Source: Aquabacterium soli (lineage in GTDB: Bacteria > Pseudomonadota > Gammaproteobacteria > Burkholderiales > Burkholderiaceae_C). Taken from it: a stretch of DNA of 64,000 nt. The stretch covers positions 1 to 64,000 of the forward strand of contig NZ_RSED01000009.1 of the NCBI RefSeq assembly GCF_003933735.1, in the 5' to 3' direction. Shown in pieces: positions 52,110 to 61,313 of the stretch; position 1 is the first letter of the stretch; every line of letters begins with the position of its first letter. A program made the translations under genes and the position numbers. The notes under the pieces are model-generated. The model did not search any database and was not told where the DNA came from. It was given only the letters and a program-made list of their open reading frames with translations.

Positions 52110-52977
52110 AGCCATGTCGAATGAGGCGGTGAAGGCCCTTGACGCGCGCCCTTACCTGCAGGTCGAGGCGCTGGGCAAGCGCTACCCCGGCGCGGACGAA
52201 TCCGTGTTCGAGCACGTCAACTTCCAGATCCGGCGTGGCGAGTTCGTCTGCATCATCGGACACTCCGGTTGCGGCAAGACCACCATCCTCAACGCCCTGG
52301 CCGGCCTGGAGCACGCCAGCGAAGGCCATGTCTTCATGGATGGTCGCGAGGTGAGCGCACCGGGCCTGGAGCGCGGTGTGGTGTTCCAGGGCCATGCCCT
52401 GATGCCCTGGCTCACGGTGCGGCAGAACATCGCCTTCGCGGTGCGCTCCAAGTGGCCCGGCTGGTCGCGCCAGCAGGTGCGCGAGCAGGTCGAACGCTAT
52501 GTGCAGCTGGTGGGCCTGGGCCAGGCCATCGACAAGAAGCCCTCGCAGCTGTCGGGCGGCATGAAGCAGCGCGTGGGCATTGCGCGCGCCTTTGCCATCG
52601 AGCCCAAGATGCTGCTGCTCGACGAGCCCTTCGGCGCGCTGGACGCACTCACGCGCGGCACCATCCAGGACGAGCTGCTGCGCATCTGTGCCCAAACGCA
52701 GCAGACCGTCTTCATGATCACGCACGACGTGGACGAGGCCATCCTGCTGGCCGACAAGATCCTGCTGATGAGCAACGGCCCGCGCGCCCGCATCGCCGAG
52801 ATCGTCGTCAACACCCTGCCCCGCAGCCGCACACGCGCCGGCCTGCACCACGACCCGCTGTACTACCCCCTGCGCAACCACCTGGTCGATTTCCTGGTGG
52901 ACCGCGCCAAGGACCTGAGCCATGGCCGCGCGCCGGCGCAGCCGCCCGAGGTGCACCCGGGCCTGCTGGCCGCCTGA
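52099..52977 (+). CDS. Cyanate/nitrate-type ABC transporter ATPase
   Basis: A 292-residue NrtD-type ATPase. Walker A is GHSGCGKTT, signature LSGGMKQRV, Walker [13 protein letters not shown], and the switch His is in ITHDVDEA. The C-terminal tail ([19 protein letters not shown]) is typical of nitrate/cyanate transporter ATPases. It belongs with the two upstream genes. Confidence 0.93.
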   Translation: MSNKAMSNEAVKALDARPYLQVEALGKRYPGADESVFEHVNFQIRRGEFVCIIGHSGCGKTTILNALAGLEHASEGHVFMDGREVSAPGLERGVVFQGHALMPWLTVRQNIAFAVRSKWPGWSRQQVREQVERYVQLVGLGQAIDKKPSQLSGGMKQRVGIARAFAIEPKMLLLDEPFGALDALTRGTIQDELLRICAQTQQTVFMITHDVDEAILLADKILLMSNGPRARIAEIVVNTLPRSRTRAGLHHDPLYYPLRNHLVDFLVDRAKDLSHGRAPAQPPEVHPGLLAA

Positions 52978-53026
52978 GGGCCCGTGGCACCAGACCATCC
53001 CCCACCACGCTGAGGAAGAACACCCC

Positions 53027-53449
53027 ATGGACGAGACTCGACTGGCCCGCCCGCCATTGCCCCCCTTCACCGAAGAGACCGCGCGCCTGAAGGTGCAGAT
53101 GGCCGAGGACGCCTGGAACAGCAAGGACCCGGAGCGCTGCGCCCTGGCCTACACCGAGGATTCGTGGTGGCGCAACCGCAGCGAGTTCTTCACGGGCCGC
53201 GAGGCCATCAAGGCCTTCCTGACGCGCAAGTGGGCCAGGGAGCACGAGTACAAGCTCAAGAAGCGCCTGTTCGCCTTCAGCGGCAACCGCATCGCCGTGT
53301 GCTTCGAGTACGAATACCACGATGACCAGGGCCAGTGGTGGCGGGCCTACGGCAACGAGAACTGGACCTTCGACGAGCGCGGCCTGATGGCCCGCCGCGA
53401 GGCGTCCATCAACGATGTTCCGATCAACGCCTCGGAACGGCAACTTTGA
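53027..53449 (+). CDS. NTF2-like protein (DUF1348 family)
   Basis: A 140-residue protein of the DUF1348/NTF2-like fold, with [42 protein letters not shown] and [23 protein letters not shown]. The family is common beside nitrogen-compound and cyanate genes, but no reaction is established. A GAGGAA lies about 10 nt before the ATG. It lies between the transporter ATPase and cynS, so it is likely part of the operon and possibly an accessory to cyanate use. Confidence 0.88.
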   Translation: MDETRLARPPLPPFTEETARLKVQMAEDAWNSKDPERCALAYTEDSWWRNRSEFFTGREAIKAFLTRKWAREHEYKLKKRLFAFSGNRIAVCFEYEYHDDQGQWWRAYGNENWTFDERGLMARREASINDVPINASERQL

Positions 53450-53485
53450 TCTGACGACGCCCCCTTTTTTGAAACAGGAGCCAAC

Positions 53486-53929
53486 ATGAACCGCGAAGAC
53501 GTGACAGACCTCATCATCGAAACCAAGGTCCGCAAGGGCCTGAAGTGGGCTGACGTGGCCACCAAGGTGGGCCTGAGCAAAGAGTGGGTGACCGCCGCCT
53601 GCCTGGGCCAGATGACCTTGAGCCCCGAGCAGGCCGGCGTGATCGCCGAGGTGTTCGAGCTGCCCGACGAGGCCAGGCTGTGGCTGCAGGAAGTGCCCTA
53701 CAAGGGCTCGCTGCGCACCAGCGTGCCCACCGACCCGCTGATCTACCGCTTCTATGAGCTGGTCAGCGTGTACGGCACCACCTTCAAGGCCCTGATCCAC
53801 GAAGAATTCGGCGACGGCATCATGAGCGCCATCGATTTCAAGATGGACCTGCAGCGCGAGCCCAACCCTGCTGGCGACCGGGTCAGCATCACCATGTCCG
53901 GAAAATTCCTGCCGTATAAAACGTACTGA
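53486..53929 (+). CDS. cynS: Cyanate hydratase (cyanase)
   Basis: A 147-residue cyanase that converts cyanate and bicarbonate to ammonia and CO2 (via carbamate). Catalytic residues R88 and E91 (IYRFYELV) and S114 (GDGIMSAIDF) match R96, E99 and S122 of the E. coli enzyme with a constant offset of 8, and the C-terminus LPYKTY is typical. An N-terminal helical DNA-binding-like domain is also present. It ends the transporter operon and lets the cell use cyanate as a nitrogen source or detoxify it. Confidence 0.97.
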   Translation: MNREDVTDLIIETKVRKGLKWADVATKVGLSKEWVTAACLGQMTLSPEQAGVIAEVFELPDEARLWLQEVPYKGSLRTSVPTDPLIYRFYELVSVYGTTFKALIHEEFGDGIMSAIDFKMDLQREPNPAGDRVSITMSGKFLPYKTY

Positions 53930-54022
53930 GACGGGACTTGCGTGGTCCGGGGACCGCGCGAGGTCCGCGCCATGGCCGCCAGGCCCCTTGTTGACTTGAA
54001 CCCGACAAAGGAGCCCGAACAC

Positions 54023-54874
54023 ATGGCCCATGGCATGCCCATTCCTTCGCCCGCCCTCGCCTCGCGACGGCGGCGCATTCTGTTGAACGCTCGTACCTGG
54101 TGGCCCGCGATGGCCATGGCAGGCATGGCAGCAGCCTGTTCAGTCGCCCACGCCGATGACACCGCGCCGCCGGACACCGACCCACGATGGCGGGGCCAGG
54201 TGGGTCTCTCGGCTGCGGCCACCTCCGGCAATACCGACAGCACGACGCTGTTGCTCAACCTGGACCTCAACCTCAAGCGGCCCGATGACAAGACCTCGGT
54301 GGTGGGCCACGTGAACGAAGGTCGCACCCGCAACGACGCCGGTGACCGCGAGACCAGTGCGGCGCGCTGGGACCTCACCGGGCAGTACGACCATGACCTC
54401 AATGCCGACTGGTTCGGCTTCTCGCGGCTGGGCTTCGAGCATGACCGCGTGACCGATCTGTCGCTGCGCACGCTGGTGGCGGCCGGTCTGGGTTACCACG
54501 TGATCAAGGGCCCCAAGCACACCTTCGATGTGTCCGCGGGTCTGAGCTACACCGACTCGCGCTGGAAGGTGGCCACCACCATCGACGACCAGACCGGGCG
54601 GCATTTCACCAGCGTGGGCTTGTTGCTGGCAGAGGAGTCCTCGCATGAGCTGACGGACAACGTGACGTTCAAGCAGCGTCTGGAGGCGTATCCGGGGCTC
54701 ACGGGCGCGAAGTCGCGGCTGCTGCGGTTCAATGCGTCGCTCAATGTGGCGATGACGAAGGCCTTGTCGCTGTCTGTAGGGTTGGTCAACAACTATGACG
54801 GGAATGCGGCGGAGGGTCGCAAGAAGAACGATGCTGCCTTGTTCACGGGGGTGAATCTGAAGGTGGGTGGGTAG
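54023..54874 (+). CDS. DUF481 (YdiY-like) outer-membrane protein
   Basis: A 283-residue protein with an N-terminal basic stretch (SRRRRILLNARTWW) and a signal segment ending HADD (about 45). The mature part is a beta-barrel-type pattern: RWRGQVGLSAAATSGNTDST, LDLNLKRPDDKTSV and repeated amphipathic strands, matching DUF481/salt-induced YdiY proteins. AAGGAG lies 9 nt before the ATG at 54023. It is 93 nt after cynS; probably a separate gene. Confidence 0.82.
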   Translation: MAHGMPIPSPALASRRRRILLNARTWWPAMAMAGMAAACSVAHADDTAPPDTDPRWRGQVGLSAAATSGNTDSTTLLLNLDLNLKRPDDKTSVVGHVNEGRTRNDAGDRETSAARWDLTGQYDHDLNADWFGFSRLGFEHDRVTDLSLRTLVAAGLGYHVIKGPKHTFDVSAGLSYTDSRWKVATTIDDQTGRHFTSVGLLLAEESSHELTDNVTFKQRLEAYPGLTGAKSRLLRFNASLNVAMTKALSLSVGLVNNYDGNAAEGRKKNDAALFTGVNLKVGG

Positions 54875-55529
54875 GTTTTCTTTGCCTGCGCTCTTGTTGG
54901 CGCTTTTCGTGACAGCGCGGGGCGGGGTCTGAGTGGGCCTGCGGCCGGGCTTCATTGTTGTCGGTCACGCCTTCGGCGTGACTGCCTTGTGCTGCTCGCG
55001 GCGAGGTGGGGCCGCAGAACTCGCTCCAGTCCCTGCGGGCCTTGCGCTCAAACAACTGCGGCCAGTCAGTTCACGAAGCATGTGCTGCGCACATGCCCAC
55101 CTCGCCACTGCGCTGCTCAGCGCCAACAAGGCGCCCGGCCGCAGGCCCACTCAGCCCTTGATGCCCCGCTGGTGGCATGCGCAGGTTGCTGCGTGCCGAG
55201 GCCGGCGCGAACGCCTATCTGTCCGCATGCGGGGGGCCTATGCATGCTTGAGCAAGGCGAAAAGGGGCTGGGGCGGTGGCTGGCTGGGCGCCTTGTTGGC
55301 GTCGGAGGCGCGCAGGGAAGGGCAGGTTTGCCCCTGGCCGCAGGCCAGGGGATGGCGAGCATGTTTGAGCCCTGAAAGGGCGAGTTGCGCAGCCACCTGT
55401 CCTGGACGAGCACCGCAGAGCAGTCACGCCGAAGGCGGGACCGCCAACATTGAAGCCCGGCCAGCCATCGACCCAGCCCCCGCCTTGCGCTCTCACGCCA
55501 AAACGATCAACTCACCGCAAGCAGCGGGT
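54875..55529. repeat. Noncoding region built of nested inverted repeats
   Basis: A 655-nt stretch without a credible gene. A 43-nt arm at 54943-54985 is repeated in inverted orientation at 55420-55462 with about four mismatches. A perfect 22-nt arm 54929-54950 recurs inverted at 55133-55154. CGCCAACAAGGCGCCC near 55121-55136 recurs inverted near 55287-55302. The mosaic suggests a multi-copy intergenic repeat family or a decayed small mobile element. No transposase remnant or target-site duplication was seen. Confidence 0.7.
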
Positions 55530-56846
55530 TCACTTCACAGAAGAAGCACCCGACCCCACATCCCCCAGGATCCGAGCCGGATCACTCGGCGTGCTGGCCG
55601 TGTCCCGCGGCCACAAGGCCCACACCCGCAGCGGCTGCTTGGTCCGCCCCGCCTGCGTCATGGCCTCATCCCCCCAGCCCCAGAAATAGTCGGCCCGCAC
55701 CGGCCCCACGATGGCACCGCCCGTGTCCTGCGCCACCACCAGCCGCTGCAGCGGCTTCGGTGCAGGCTGATTGGCGCTCCAGGCCTGCGGCTCGGTGCTG
55801 TCCAGCCACACCGGCGTCCCGTAGGGCACCGCATCGCGGTCCACCGCGATGGAGCGGCCCGGCGTGAGCGGCACGGCCTGGGCGCCCAGGGGCCCCTCGT
55901 CGGGCCGGGTCAAGGGCTCTTCACGGAAGAACACCACGCGCGGGTTGGCGCGCAGCATCTCAGGCACCCGCTGCGGGTTCAAGCCCGCCCAGCCTCGGAT
56001 GGCGCCCCATGAGGCCTGCTCCAGCGGAAACGCTCCCTGGTCCACCAGCCAGCGCGCCACCGACTGGTAGGGCTGGTTGTTGTGGCCGGCAAAGGCCAGG
56101 CGGATCTGCCTGGGCTGGCCCTCGGGCGTCAGCTCGTCCAGCACGCGGATGCGGGTCGAGCCCTGCACCTGGATCATCAGGGCGTCCAGCGGGTCGGCCA
56201 CATAGACCAGCTCGCGTCCTGCCAGCGCCGCACGGGCCTCGGGCAGGGTGTCCAGCTCGGCGCGGGTGTAGTAGGGCTTGCGTGTGACCAAGTCGGCCGG
56301 TGCGCGGAACAGCGGCGTCTGGAACGCCCCGAACGGCGCGCGCATCGCATCCACCTGGGGTTCGAAATACCCGGTCAGCAGGCCCGTCGTCTGGCCTTCG
56401 TGGCCCTGCACCCGCCAGGGGCGCAGGTTGGTTTCCAGCCATTGGCGCACGGTCTCGTCGCCGGCTTCGCGGCCCCAGTTCGCCCCCAAGGTGCGGGCGC
56501 GGGTGCACACGGGCAGCCAGTCGCCCGTGGCGCGTTGGCAGCTGCGCCACAGGGCGCTCCAGGCCTCGCCCACGCGGTCTTGTGTCCAGCCGGGCAGCTC
56601 GGGCCAGTCGGTGGCCACCCAGCGTGCCCGCGCCCGGTCCCAGGCCAGGCTGCCGTCGGCCTGGGTTTCAGGGGATGCGGATGGCTTGTGCAGGCCGGGC
56701 ACTGGCGGCTGTGCCGGCGGGATGGGCGTGGCGGGATGGTGGGTGGGCAACTGGCCGCAGGCGGCCAGGAATGCTGCGATGATGAGGGCCAGAGAGGCCC
56801 GCACCGGGCGGTGCGGGTGATTGCTGCGGAGACGACGACCGATCAT
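55530..56846 (-). CDS. mltA: Membrane-bound lytic murein transglycosylase A
   Basis: A 438-residue outer-membrane lipoprotein that cleaves peptidoglycan to 1,6-anhydromuropeptides. The lipobox is in IIAAFLAACGQ. The MltA barrel follows with GYFEPQ and VQGSTRIRV. The catalytic Asp region VAQDTGGAIVGPVRADYFWGWGDEA near the C-terminus is complete. The start at 56846 gives a short basic n-region; a GTG nearer the hydrophobic core is possible. A longer frame to 57029 runs through the opposite small gene. Confidence 0.93.
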   Translation of the reverse strand: MIGRRLRSNHPHRPVRASLALIIAAFLAACGQLPTHHPATPIPPAQPPVPGLHKPSASPETQADGSLAWDRARARWVATDWPELPGWTQDRVGEAWSALWRSCQRATGDWLPVCTRARTLGANWGREAGDETVRQWLETNLRPWRVQGHEGQTTGLLTGYFEPQVDAMRAPFGAFQTPLFRAPADLVTRKPYYTRAELDTLPEARAALAGRELVYVADPLDALMIQVQGSTRIRVLDELTPEGQPRQIRLAFAGHNNQPYQSVARWLVDQGAFPLEQASWGAIRGWAGLNPQRVPEMLRANPRVVFFREEPLTRPDEGPLGAQAVPLTPGRSIAVDRDAVPYGTPVWLDSTEPQAWSANQPAPKPLQRLVVAQDTGGAIVGPVRADYFWGWGDEAMTQAGRTKQPLRVWALWPRDTASTPSDPARILGDVGSGASSVK

Positions 56847-57015
56847 GTGGCTGATTCTGCTGGAAGCGCTGGCGGCGCTGGCGCTGTTGGTGTTCTTCGT
56901 GTGGTGGACAATGTTCTCGGGCCGCCGCAAGGGTGAGCCGCCGGCGCAGGTGGCCTCGCCACCCCCGCCCACCCCACCTGGCTCGCCAGGCGAGGGCGGC
57001 GACACGCCCTCGTAG
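56845..57015 (+). CDS. Small single-pass membrane protein
   Basis: A 56-residue protein starting MWLILLEALAALALLVFFV, a clear TM helix, then SGRRKGEPP and a Pro/Gly-rich cytoplasmic tail. Its ATG overlaps the divergent mltA start (56845-56847 versus 56844-56846), so each start lies within the other's leader. The hydrophobic pattern and position between mltA and the recombinase-family gene support it, but no function is known. An upstream TTG start at 56821 is open. Confidence 0.5.
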   Translation: MWLILLEALAALALLVFFVWWTMFSGRRKGEPPAQVASPPPPTPPGSPGEGGDTPS

Positions 57016-57025
57016 CCCGGCCGGT

Positions 57026-59218
57026 TCAACGGCGGGGAGCTTCCCCCTTCGAGGCCCCGGCAGGCGCCTCGGCGCCCTCCAGCTGCACCAGGGCCTGGGC
57101 ACGCTCGGCCGCTTCACGGGCTTCCTTGCGCTTGCTCGGCGGCAGCACGAAGCTGAACGGGTGGCGCAGGAAGCGCCGGCCCATGGCCCGCCACAGGCGC
57201 GAGCGGTCTTTCACGCGCACGCCGCGCGAGCGCAGGGCCACGCGCAAGGCCAGCGCGAAGCTCACCGCCACGTTGAACAGGCCGGTCAGCGGGATGGCCG
57301 CCATGCACCACCAGAACAGCGGATCGTGCAGGGTGGGCAGGCCCAGGGTGCCCAGCGCGGCCGCGATCTGCCCGGTGGACAGCGTCACGTGGCGCACCTC
57401 GATGGGCAGGCCGAAGAAGGCCAGGATCGGGGGCACCAGGCCCAGCATCAGGCCCAGCGACACATTGGCCGCCAGTCCGGACACGTTGCGGCGCCACCAT
57501 TGGGCCCAACGTGCTGCCCGGTTCGCGCCGAACAGCGCCCGCATGCGCGGGTGCCATTGCAGGGCACTGTCGATGCGGTGCCAGACGAACCAGTTCTCGA
57601 ACCAGCCCGCGAAGATGCTGGAGGTGAACAGCAGGATGCCGGTGAAGGCTGCAAAGAACACCGAGGGGCCCCACAGCGTGAGGGTCTCGAGCACGTGGTG
57701 GGCCTTCTCTTCGCCCAGCAGCGGGTGGCCCAGCGCCCACCAGGCCAGCCCCTGGATGGCCAGCACCACGGGGAACACCAGCATCAGGTTGCCGATGATG
57801 CCGGCCATCTGAGAGCGGATCAGGTGAGCCACCTCGTCCACGAATGCGGCCGCCCCCTCGTCGGTGTGGGCTTCGCCCAGCTTGGCCGCCATGGCCGGGG
57901 CCGTCATCGCGGGCTGCTTGGTGGCCACCCGCCAGTGCAGCAGGTAGATCACCACGAAACTCGTGGCGTAGTTGATGCCGGCCGCGAACCCGCCCCAGAA
58001 GGCCGAACCGATGATGGCCAGCAGGAAGAACTTGATGAACACGGTGGCGGCCATCACGATGCCGCCACCCGCCGCACGTCGCAGCATGTCGAAGTAGGCG
58101 GCGCGTGTGCGCGTGATGTAGTGCTCGCCGGTTTCGGCATTGCGCTCGGCCACCAGGCGGGCCAGCAGCGAGTAGTGCTGCGTGAACAGCGCACGCAGGC
58201 TGCGGCGCTCGGCGCTGTCCTGGATCAGCCCCAGCACCAGGGCGCGCATCTCGCGGTGCGGCTGGGGCGCCAGCAGGCAATCGAGCACGTGCTCGATGCG
58301 GCGGCCCCGGGCGCGCAACTGGTCGATGTGGAACACCACGTCCACCGACACGCCATAGGCCTCGAGGTGGTTGTGCACGTTCACGGCCAGCTGCATGCAG
58401 TGGTCCAGCAGGCCGCGCAGGTACTGGGCCTGCTGCAGCACGGCCGCGCGGCGCTTCTCGTCGGGCACGACGGGCGGCAGCGGTGCGGAGAAATCGCTGG
58501 TGGACGGGATCACGTCGTCCGCGTGCTCGGCGCGCTGCGGCAGTTCGGCTTCGGCAACGTCTTCCAGCAGGTCGTGCAGGTCCTCAGCGGCGCGCGCCAG
58601 TTGCACGAAAGTCTGGGTCACCTCGCGGCTGGGGCCGTCCCCCATGCGCAGGCGCAACTCTGGCGACACCCCGGCGGCCCGCACCTGGCTGGCCAGGATG
58701 CTCAGCGCCTCCATGAAGGGCTGGCGCCAGCCCAGCGGGCTGTCTTCGGCGTAGCGCCAGGCCTGGCTGAACAGATCGCCCAGGCGCTCCATGGTGGCGT
58801 CGTCCAGCTGGGCGATCCAGGCCGGGTCGCGGTCCAGGTCGAACAGCAGGCCGAACAGGGTGGACAGCTCGCGCGTGTCCGGGCTGGACGGCAGCAGGCG
58901 GCGGCGCAGGCGCTCACCGAACTCGCTCATGAAGGCTGCGCGGGGCGCGAAGCCGTGGTCGGCCAGCAGGCTGCTGAAGTGCAGATCACGCAGGCAGGCG
59001 GCCAGCAGGGCCACCACGCGGCGCCGGGCCTTGGGGTGGTCGCCCACGTGGCGCACCACGTACTGCATGCCCGACACGGGCTCGCCCTGGCGGACCCAGC
59101 GCAGCACCTCGATCAGCCACAGGTGGCGTTCGGCCGCGGAGCCCTGGTGCGGCGCGTTCTCCAGCAGGGGGTCGATGCTGACGGGAGGGCGGGGGCGTGA
59201 GAACAGTCGCAATGCCAT
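57026..59218 (-). CDS. 'Site-specific recombinase' family membrane protein (Gcr-like)
   Basis: A 730-residue protein of the family named SpecificRecomb/Gcr. The N-terminal half is helical and soluble. The C-terminal half has about six or seven TM helices, including GGIVMAATVFIKFFLLAIIG, LMLVFPVVLAIQGLAWWALG and NVSLGLMLGLVPPILAFFGL. Despite the family name no integrase, serine or tyrosine recombinase residues are visible, and the many TM helices argue for a membrane role. It is conserved next to apaG and rpe in Burkholderiales, as here. It lies 18 nt from apaG on the same strand. Confidence 0.88.
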   Translation of the reverse strand: MALRLFSRPRPPVSIDPLLENAPHQGSAAERHLWLIEVLRWVRQGEPVSGMQYVVRHVGDHPKARRRVVALLAACLRDLHFSSLLADHGFAPRAAFMSEFGERLRRRLLPSSPDTRELSTLFGLLFDLDRDPAWIAQLDDATMERLGDLFSQAWRYAEDSPLGWRQPFMEALSILASQVRAAGVSPELRLRMGDGPSREVTQTFVQLARAAEDLHDLLEDVAEAELPQRAEHADDVIPSTSDFSAPLPPVVPDEKRRAAVLQQAQYLRGLLDHCMQLAVNVHNHLEAYGVSVDVVFHIDQLRARGRRIEHVLDCLLAPQPHREMRALVLGLIQDSAERRSLRALFTQHYSLLARLVAERNAETGEHYITRTRAAYFDMLRRAAGGGIVMAATVFIKFFLLAIIGSAFWGGFAAGINYATSFVVIYLLHWRVATKQPAMTAPAMAAKLGEAHTDEGAAAFVDEVAHLIRSQMAGIIGNLMLVFPVVLAIQGLAWWALGHPLLGEEKAHHVLETLTLWGPSVFFAAFTGILLFTSSIFAGWFENWFVWHRIDSALQWHPRMRALFGANRAARWAQWWRRNVSGLAANVSLGLMLGLVPPILAFFGLPIEVRHVTLSTGQIAAALGTLGLPTLHDPLFWWCMAAIPLTGLFNVAVSFALALRVALRSRGVRVKDRSRLWRAMGRRFLRHPFSFVLPPSKRKEAREAAERAQALVQLEGAEAPAGASKGEAPRR

Positions 59219-59236
59219 GAAGTGTGGACCGGCCGC

Positions 59237-59611
59237 TCAGTGCAGCGACTGCGCACGCGACAGCACGAAGGCCGGGATGGGCGACTCGAACCAGCGGGCG
59301 TCATCGGACATGCAGAAATAGGTGCCCTGCATGGTGCCCTGAGGCGTGTTCAGGCGTGTCCAGCTGGTGTATTCGAACTGCTCGCCCGGCTGCAGCAGGG
59401 GCTGCTGGCCGATCACGGCCAGGCCGCGCACTTCTTCGACATGGCCGGTGGCATCGGTGATCACCCAGTGGCGCCCCACCAGCTGTGCCGGCACATCGCC
59501 CGTGTTGGCGATGGTGACGGTGTAGGACCAGGCGTACTCATGCCGGGTCGGGTCGCTGTGCTCTTCGAGGTAGTTGGGGACCACCGAGCAGGTGAATTGG
59601 GGCTGGCTCAT
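59237..59611 (-). CDS. apaG: ApaG protein (Co2+/Mg2+ efflux-associated)
   Basis: A 124-residue ApaG/DUF525 protein with the YAWSYTVTIANTGDVPAQLVGRHWVITDATG segment, LQPGEQFEYTS and MQGTYFCM motifs. The fold is FnIII-like and the phenotype links to cobalt/magnesium resistance in enterics; the mechanism is unclear. It is divergent from rpe and upstream of the recombinase-family gene, a standard Burkholderiales order. Confidence 0.95.
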   Translation of the reverse strand: MSQPQFTCSVVPNYLEEHSDPTRHEYAWSYTVTIANTGDVPAQLVGRHWVITDATGHVEEVRGLAVIGQQPLLQPGEQFEYTSWTRLNTPQGTMQGTYFCMSDDARWFESPIPAFVLSRAQSLH

Positions 59612-59699
59612 GGGGGGGATTCTAGGCAGGCATCCGTGAAGTGTGCTGAACAATACCCCATGGCACCATGGGGCTGTCCGGCCGGGTAGCAGGTGCGGC

Positions 59700-59728
59700 T
59701 GCTGCGGCGGACCGTATTTTTCTACAAT
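59700..59728 (+). promoter_or_regulatory. Candidate rpe promoter
   Basis: TACAAT at 59723-59728 is a good -10, 34 nt before the rpe ATG. With 17-nt spacing the -35 would be TGCTGC, which is poor. Confidence 0.35.
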
Positions 59729-59761
59729 GGGCGACCCGCCCACTGATCCCAACCCCCCGTC

Positions 59762-60442
59762 ATGGCCACCTACCGCATCGCCCCCAGCATCCTGTCCGCC
59801 GATTTCGCCCGCCTGGGTGAAGAGGTCCGCCACGTCATCGACGCCGGCGCCGACTGGATCCACTTCGACGTGATGGACAACCATTACGTGCCCAACCTCA
59901 CCTTCGGGCCGATGGTGTGCCAGGCGCTGCGCAAGCACTCGGTCAAGGCCGATGGCACACGGGTGCCCATCGACGTGCACCTGATGGTGCAGCCGGTCGA
60001 TGCGCTGGCCACGGCCTTCGCCAAGTCGGGCGCCGACATCGTCACCTTCCACCCGGATGCCTCCACCCACGTGGACCGCACGCTGCAGCTGATCAAGGCC
60101 GAGGGCATCCAGGCCGGCCTGGTGTTCAACCCCGCCACGCCGGTGGATGTGCTGGAGTGGGTGATCGACAAGGTGGACGTGGTGCTGCTGATGAGCGTGA
60201 ACCCGGGCTTTGGCGGGCAGAGCTTCATCGACAGCACGCTGCGCAAGGCCGAGCAGGTGCGCAAGATCATCGATGCATCGGGCCGCGACATCCGCCTGGA
60301 GGTGGACGGCGGCATCAAGGTGGACAACATCCGCCGTGTGGCCGATGCGGGTGCCGACACCTTCGTGGCGGGCAGTGCCATCTTCGGGCAGCCTGACTAC
60401 AAGGCGGTGATCGACGCGATGCGTGCGCAGCTGGCGGGCTGA
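59762..60442 (+). CDS. rpe: Ribulose-phosphate 3-epimerase
   Basis: A 226-residue TIM-barrel epimerase interconverting ribulose 5-phosphate and xylulose 5-phosphate. Motifs: [35 protein letters not shown] (metal His and Asp), [30 protein letters not shown] and FVAGSAIFG. All metal and catalytic residues are present and the length is typical. Confidence 0.97.
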   Translation: MATYRIAPSILSADFARLGEEVRHVIDAGADWIHFDVMDNHYVPNLTFGPMVCQALRKHSVKADGTRVPIDVHLMVQPVDALATAFAKSGADIVTFHPDASTHVDRTLQLIKAEGIQAGLVFNPATPVDVLEWVIDKVDVVLLMSVNPGFGGQSFIDSTLRKAEQVRKIIDASGRDIRLEVDGGIKVDNIRRVADAGADTFVAGSAIFGQPDYKAVIDAMRAQLAG

Positions 60443-60456
60443 GCGCGTTCAGGGCC

Positions 60457-61287
60457 ATGGCCTGGATGGGCGCGAGCCTGACTGTCCTTGTCGGGGTGTG
60501 TGCATCGTTGGTGATGACCGCTGCGCGTGCGGCGCCACCGGCCTCCCCTTATGCAGGCCAGTGGCAAGTGCGGCAGGTCCTGGTTCATGAGGATCGCGCC
60601 GACCGCCTCCTGTACCAGGTCAATGATCCCAGGCTGGTGGGGCGCATGGTGGACATCGACGTTCGTCGGATCGATTCGGACCTGCCCGAAGCGTCGCATT
60701 GCGACCAACCGGTGCTTGTGCCTCGCCCGCAGGTGTTGAACACGCTGCTGACGCGGACCCTGTGGTCCGCCCTGCCCGGGAAGGATGCCGCGCAGGCATT
60801 CGGACTGCAGGTGTCGGGCACGCGCGAAGTCAAGGTGGCCTGGACAGCATGCACCGTCGGCCAGTTCGGACCATCGCTGAAAACCGCGCCAACCGACAAA
60901 GCCGCCGGGGACCCTGAACGCACCTGGGTGGCGCTGGCGACGCCAAACCAACTGTTGATGCCCTGGTATGGCGACACCTTGCTGGTGCTTGAACCACGCG
61001 CATCTGATCAGCCCGCCCGCCCCAGCTTTGCCTGTGGTCAGGCGCGCTTGCCGGCAGAAAAGGCCATCTGCGCTTCCCCTCGCCTATCGTCTTACGATCT
61101 CAGCCTGTCACAGGCCTGGCGCGCCGCTGTCCAGGCATGCGAGGGCGATGCCGCTTGCCTCAACGACGCTCGTCGGGATCAGACGCAGTGGGTAGCCACG
61201 CGCAACCAGTGCGCGCGCGACAAGGACTGCCTGCGCCAGGCCATGAAGACCCGGCTCGATGCCTTGATGACGCCAGCCGAGGAGTGA
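60457..61287 (+). CDS. Exported protein with LprI/DUF1311-like C-terminus
   Basis: A 276-residue protein, signal peptide about 1-25 (ending ARA). The N-terminal ~175 residues are unrecognised. The C-terminal ~80 residues (FACGQARLPAEKAICASPRLSSYDLSLSQAW...) have the six-cysteine DUF1311 pattern of lysozyme inhibitor LprI and related envelope proteins. It is probably periplasmic and disulfide-bonded. It lies 14 nt after rpe and may be cotranscribed. A second ATG at 60466 is possible. Confidence 0.7.
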   Translation: MAWMGASLTVLVGVCASLVMTAARAAPPASPYAGQWQVRQVLVHEDRADRLLYQVNDPRLVGRMVDIDVRRIDSDLPEASHCDQPVLVPRPQVLNTLLTRTLWSALPGKDAAQAFGLQVSGTREVKVAWTACTVGQFGPSLKTAPTDKAAGDPERTWVALATPNQLLMPWYGDTLLVLEPRASDQPARPSFACGQARLPAEKAICASPRLSSYDLSLSQAWRAAVQACEGDAACLNDARRDQTQWVATRNQCARDKDCLRQAMKTRLDALMTPAEE

Positions 61288-61313
61288 GCCATGGCATCCC
61301 GGGCATCTGCGCC

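Noticed and set aside
54933..56012. Long open frame across the inverted-repeat region
   Set aside because: It reads through inverted repeats and antisense to mltA, with Arg/Pro/His-rich composition; both are signs of a non-coding high-GC frame.
57026..59218. True site-specific recombinase / mobile element
   Set aside because: The family name suggests it, but the protein has about six TM helices and no catalytic recombinase motif, and it sits in a conserved housekeeping block.
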